DNA from: CAYFJO01 sp964343305
Lineage (GTDB): Bacteria; Planctomycetota; Planctomycetia; Pirellulales; Pirellulaceae
Direction: 5' to 3'
Length of the DNA: 6,841 bases
Assembly: GCA_964343305.1 (NCBI GenBank)
Contig: CAYFJO010000544.1
Location: 1-6,841, forward strand
Numbering within the stretch: the stretch's first letter is position 1; each line of letters starts with the position of its first letter. Below, in pieces: positions 5,940-6,841 of this stretch. A model generated the notes under the pieces. It had not been told where the DNA came from and searched no databases. It was given only the letters and a program-made list of their open reading frames with translations. Made by a program: the position numbers and the translations under genes.

Positions 5940-6841
5940 ATGAGAAATCCACTACCGGCGGCAGCGGCCCGATGCATCTGCGTGCTGTCGTTGGTGATCG
6001 GGGCGGCCATCTGCCACGGTGCCCCAGGCTCGGAGACCGGTGGAGACCAGAAACGTGACCCCGTCTCGGCAATAAGGATCTACTCGCACCCTCACACCGG
6101 CGATAAGAAGGCGGCCTACTCGGTGCGGATCGATTCGCCCTGGCCCGACGGCGGGCAATTGCACGTGAACTTCCCCGAACATCTGGAGTACGGCCCGGTC
6201 GGCTACACGATCACACGCTACAGCGACCCGCGGCCGCCGGCGTGGCAGGTGGACCAGGAGGGTAAGTCGGCCCATTACGACGTCGAGAGCATACCCGGCC
6301 GGGGAGTCGAGGGCGTCAAGGTCCGGGCGACGGCCTGTGTCGCCGAGCCGAATTGCGTGCGGCTGAGCCTGACGATCGCGAACAACTCGCCCAAGACTTT
6401 GAACGACGTCAAGCCGCTGCTGTGCTTTCAGTACAAAGACCTGGCCGGTTTCCCGCAAAGATCCAAAGAGAACTTCAAGTACACCTACGTCATTCTCAAC
6501 GGGCGGATCACGGCCCTGGCCGACGTGGCGACGGAGAAGCCGGACGCGCTGGCGAAAGCGGCGCCGGTCCAAGGCGTCAAGCCGTACCGGTTTGCCTTCT
6601 CCAAGAAACGTGGCGGCTATATCGACAATCCGCTCGACCTAGGACTCTCGGTCATCACTTCCAAGGACGATGCCCGCGCGGTGATCCTCTATGCCCCGAT
6701 CGGTAAGAGCGTCTTGTCGAACCGGTATATTCCCTGCCTTCACGCCGACCCGTATTTCGGTCACGTCAAACCGGGCCAGCAAGTGAAGCGGATTGTCAAC
6801 GTGATCTTTGCCGGCGCCGACTGGCGCCGCGTGGTGGACGA
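5940..6841 (+). CDS. N-terminal part of a secreted protein of unknown function (3' end outside window)
   Basis: ATG 5940 opens a frame with no stop to the window edge: 300 full codons plus two bases. Residues 1-27 form a signal peptide (MRNPLPAAAARCICVLSLVI, cleavage near CHG-AP); the Cys residues do not sit in a proper lipobox. The mature part is beta-rich and looks like an exported beta-sandwich: AIRIYSHP (44-51), GGQLHVNFPEHLEYG (71-85), AHYDVESIPGRGVEGVKVRA (111-130), VRLSLTIANNSPKTLNDV (140-157), LLCFQYKDLAGF (160-171). CLHADPYFG (266-274) followed by VKPGQQVKR (276-284) and VNVIF recalls a Cys-x-His-(A/S)-Asp-Pro motif I associate with secreted planctomycete proteins of undefined function. 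I see no catalytic triad or glycosidase signature. A strong Shine-Dalgarno supports the start, and the folded leader before it suggests separate control from the upstream genes. Confidence 0.85.
   Translation, partial: MRNPLPAAAARCICVLSLVIGAAICHGAPGSETGGDQKRDPVSAIRIYSHPHTGDKKAAYSVRIDSPWPDGGQLHVNFPEHLEYGPVGYTITRYSDPRPPAWQVDQEGKSAHYDVESIPGRGVEGVKVRATACVAEPNCVRLSLTIANNSPKTLNDVKPLLCFQYKDLAGFPQRSKENFKYTYVILNGRITALADVATEKPDALAKAAPVQGVKPYRFAFSKKRGGYIDNPLDLGLSVITSKDDARAVILYAPIGKSVLSNRYIPCLHADPYFGHVKPGQQVKRIVNVIFAGADWRRVVD

Noticed and set aside
5952..6572. Minus-strand open frame of 206 codons
   Set aside because: It overlaps the plus-strand secreted-protein gene, which has a signal peptide and ideal Shine-Dalgarno. 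The minus translation is Arg/Val-rich with no motif.
6353..6706. Plus-strand open frame of 117 codons in another frame
   Set aside because: It is a shadow within the gene starting at 5940; its composition (Arg, Gln, Gly, Ala rich) is typical of an off-frame translation.

Overview
The window looks like part of a secreted-hydrolase locus from a free-living bacterium that breaks down complex carbohydrates, most likely a planctomycete or a close relative in the PVC group. This placement is inferred from three things: a large exported protein combining a parallel beta-helix with a hydrolase, neighbouring genes that also start with signal peptides, and recurring motifs I associate with planctomycete secreted proteins (a beta-helix ending in DIDG...PDLGADE, PNPLNP, and CLHAD followed by a G-Q/pG-x turn). 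No 16S, tRNA or other taxonomic marker is present. DNA composition is moderately GC-rich by eye. All supported genes read on the plus strand.

Layout: (1) 1-306 is the 3' end of a gene of unknown function that enters from the left. (2) 334-4929, starting 27 bases later and probably co-transcribed, encodes a 1531-residue exported multidomain protein. In order it has a signal peptide, a right-handed parallel beta-helix with a complete C-terminal signature, a helical linker, an alpha/beta hydrolase with an intact-looking Ser-Asp-His triad, a beta-rich accessory module, a module with a PNPLNP motif, a segment resembling the C-terminal domain of 5'-nucleotidases, and a beta-sandwich tail. (3) 4994-5293 is the head of another secreted protein, interrupted by an in-frame TAG at a position that reads naturally as CAG (Gln); it is probably a pseudogene. 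(4) 5294-5832 has no convincing gene and may be the decayed remainder of that reading frame. (5) 5833-5934 can fold into a three-way junction closed by a 14-bp stem, ending just before a strong Shine-Dalgarno; an alternative 6-bp helix would mask that Shine-Dalgarno. (6) 5940-6841 is the start of a further secreted protein of unknown function, running off the right edge.

Working together (inference): the products of genes 2 and 6 are exported and probably act on an extracellular or periplasmic polymer, with the beta-helix part binding or cleaving polysaccharide and the esterase-like part removing ester groups. The least explained elements are the domain architecture of gene 2, the amber stop in the third reading frame, and the structured leader before the last gene.
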